A DNA stretch of 64,000 bases from Tetrahymena thermophila SB210. Taxonomy: Eukaryota; Ciliophora; Oligohymenophorea; Hymenostomatida; Tetrahymenidae. Below the pieces are notes generated by a model. It saw nothing but the letters and a program-made list of their open reading frames with translations, was not told where the DNA came from and ran no database searches. Numbering within the stretch: position 1 is the stretch's first letter; the number at the start of each line of letters is the position of its first letter. The translations under genes were made by a program, and so were the position numbers. Location: NCBI RefSeq assembly GCF_000189635.1, contig NW_002476571.1:302692-366691 (forward strand), in the 5' to 3' direction. This document shows positions 62,801 through 64,000 of this stretch, piece by piece.

Positions 62801-64000
62801 AAAATGGATAGGAACCTATATTTTTTCCATATAATTATGCATAGTTTTTTATAAAATAATTTTAATTTTAGGTTAGTAACTTTTGGCTCACATTTGTTTT
62901 TTATAAAACATAAGGTTATATGCCTTAATATCTAAAAACACCTCCTATTAGAGCAGAATTTTATTTGAAAATATTATCTGTCATATTTTAAATATCACAA
63001 TTGTTCAACAATAATGCTCCACCTGAACCTTATCTACAAGAATTTTAAACGAAATTATTGCCATGAAACTAAGAAAATACACTACTGAAGCAATAAATAG
63101 CTCCCCCATTTCCTGCCTTTGATTCGTTTTACTAAAATGTGTTACCTAAAAAATTTATTTCTGATATTTAGTTTAAATATATAGCTCCTCCATCAAGATA
63201 AGATAGGTTCATGATAAAAGTGTTATTTTTCATTATTAGCCTCGATATTTATAACAAATAAAAAACACTTGCTATGTTATTTGTTTCTATATTTTTTGAT
63301 TAAACATTTTAGATAACTATTTAAGGACTTTAAGATATGTATATAAAACTATTTTACTTAAGTTCAACTTTTTAAATTTAGATTGTATCTAAAAGAAAGC
63401 TTTAGCTTACTTAAATTTAAATAAAGCCAGCTTCTGAATTTATGCTAGAGATAGATGTAAAATTAGAATTTATTATTGTTAATTATTAAGCATTAAGTAA
63501 CATTAGTTGATTTGTTGCAGAAAGAGAGTGCTAATAGTTGTAGTATGTTGATATTTTATTTTAAATATTAACTCCATTATCATTTTTTAAATCATGTAAG
63601 TTAATAAATCCTAGCATACTTGAATTTTTTATCTGAATATTTGAGAAATTCGAATTAAGTATTCCCTCACATTCTAAAATAAAAAATTATTAGCCACTAA
63701 TTGAGCTATTTTAAGAGTTTTCTAATTTAAAATCTGTGAAATAAAAATCATTAAAAATTAATGTTTGATTTACATTAGAAAATTTCAGTAAAGAAAGGGG
63801 TGAGAGTGAGGTAAATTTAAGATCATTAAATTGGATTTTAATGAAATTAACTTAAGGAGTTGCTTCAATTTAGAAAATAATACCTTATACGTCGACATTT
63901 TAATTCATTATTATTTCATTTTAAGATGATTTCATGTTGCTAATACTAATTGAAGTAACATTAGTTATTTTGAATATTTAAACATTTTTAAAACATATTC
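59898..64000 (-). CDS. G5: giant surface protein, 3' part only (runs off the right edge)
   Basis: The TGA at 59900-59898 is in frame with the conserved C-terminal tail. Going upstream on the minus strand come the tail and last membrane exon, the membrane/juxtamembrane Cys exon starting at 61687 ('GNYCLQDPNQ', 'LECLKCPIGS'-type motifs), a 636-nt intron (62323-61688) and the end of the large beta-helix exon (from 62324 to the window edge) with the GGA-turn repeats seen in G2. It is closest to G4 by eye in the beta-helix exon. The intron carries a GC-rich inverted-repeat island not seen in G2-G4. The 5' part lies outside the window. Confidence 0.8.
61963..61999. repeat. GC-rich imperfect inverted repeat in a G5 intron
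   Basis: AAAATAGGTC at the left and GACCTcTATTTT at the right pair across 'cgacctcgagggt', in a stretch far richer in GC than anything nearby. It lies inside the intron between the beta-helix exon and the membrane exon. The corresponding introns of G2, G3 and G4 lack it. Confidence 0.6.

Overview
This window is nuclear DNA of a ciliate, most likely an oligohymenophorean of the Tetrahymena/Ichthyophthirius type. It is extremely AT-rich. The real genes are open only if TAA and TAG are read as glutamine and TGA is the sole stop, so standard-code ORF calling sees mostly out-of-frame shadows. Introns are AT-rich GT...AG. Every gene I can support lies on the minus strand; the one plus-strand coding relic is a dead Tc1/mariner-type transposase.

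The main content is a tandem array of giant surface-protein genes, here called G1 to G5 from left to right. G2 (4141-15821), G3 (23755-34954) and G4 (36868-48660) are complete. G1 shows only its first two exons (1-538), and G5 only its 3' part (59898-64000). Each gene has the same parts in order: a signal peptide, a furin-like cysteine-rich N-terminal module, propeller-like beta repeats, a very large beta-helix exon with GGA turns, a juxtamembrane cysteine-rich domain, and about seven membrane segments. In G2 the exon lengths and phases close exactly: 312, 205, ..., 97, 552 plus a 131-bp insertion, 999, ..., 324, 237, 3829, 1058 and 675 nt.

Between the giant genes lie two other duplicated families. 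One consists of four 'solo' copies of the N-terminal module (S1-S4, near 18, 21.6, 54.3 and 58.9 kb). All four are broken and share a mutated splice donor. The other consists of five small secreted, GPI-anchor-like cysteine-rich protein genes (C1-C5). C3, C4 and C5 are intact; C1 and C2 are frameshifted. Dispersed AT-rich repeats (R1, R2) and conserved upstream blocks show that the segments between genes were copied as multi-kilobase units.

The strongest unusual observation is a 131-bp insertion in a coding exon of G2 (13471-13605). TTAA duplications and terminal inverted repeats flank it, and G3 and G4 lack it. Precise removal at TTAA restores an exon of exactly 184 codons. It looks like a piggyBac-type MITE or an exonic internal eliminated sequence. 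With the transposase relic and many decayed duplicates, it suggests germline (micronuclear) sequence, though the window cannot prove that.

Together the genes look like a cell-surface locus of giant adhesin- or receptor-like proteins mixed with small anchored surface proteins, expanding by tandem duplication and decaying in place. No function is demonstrated.
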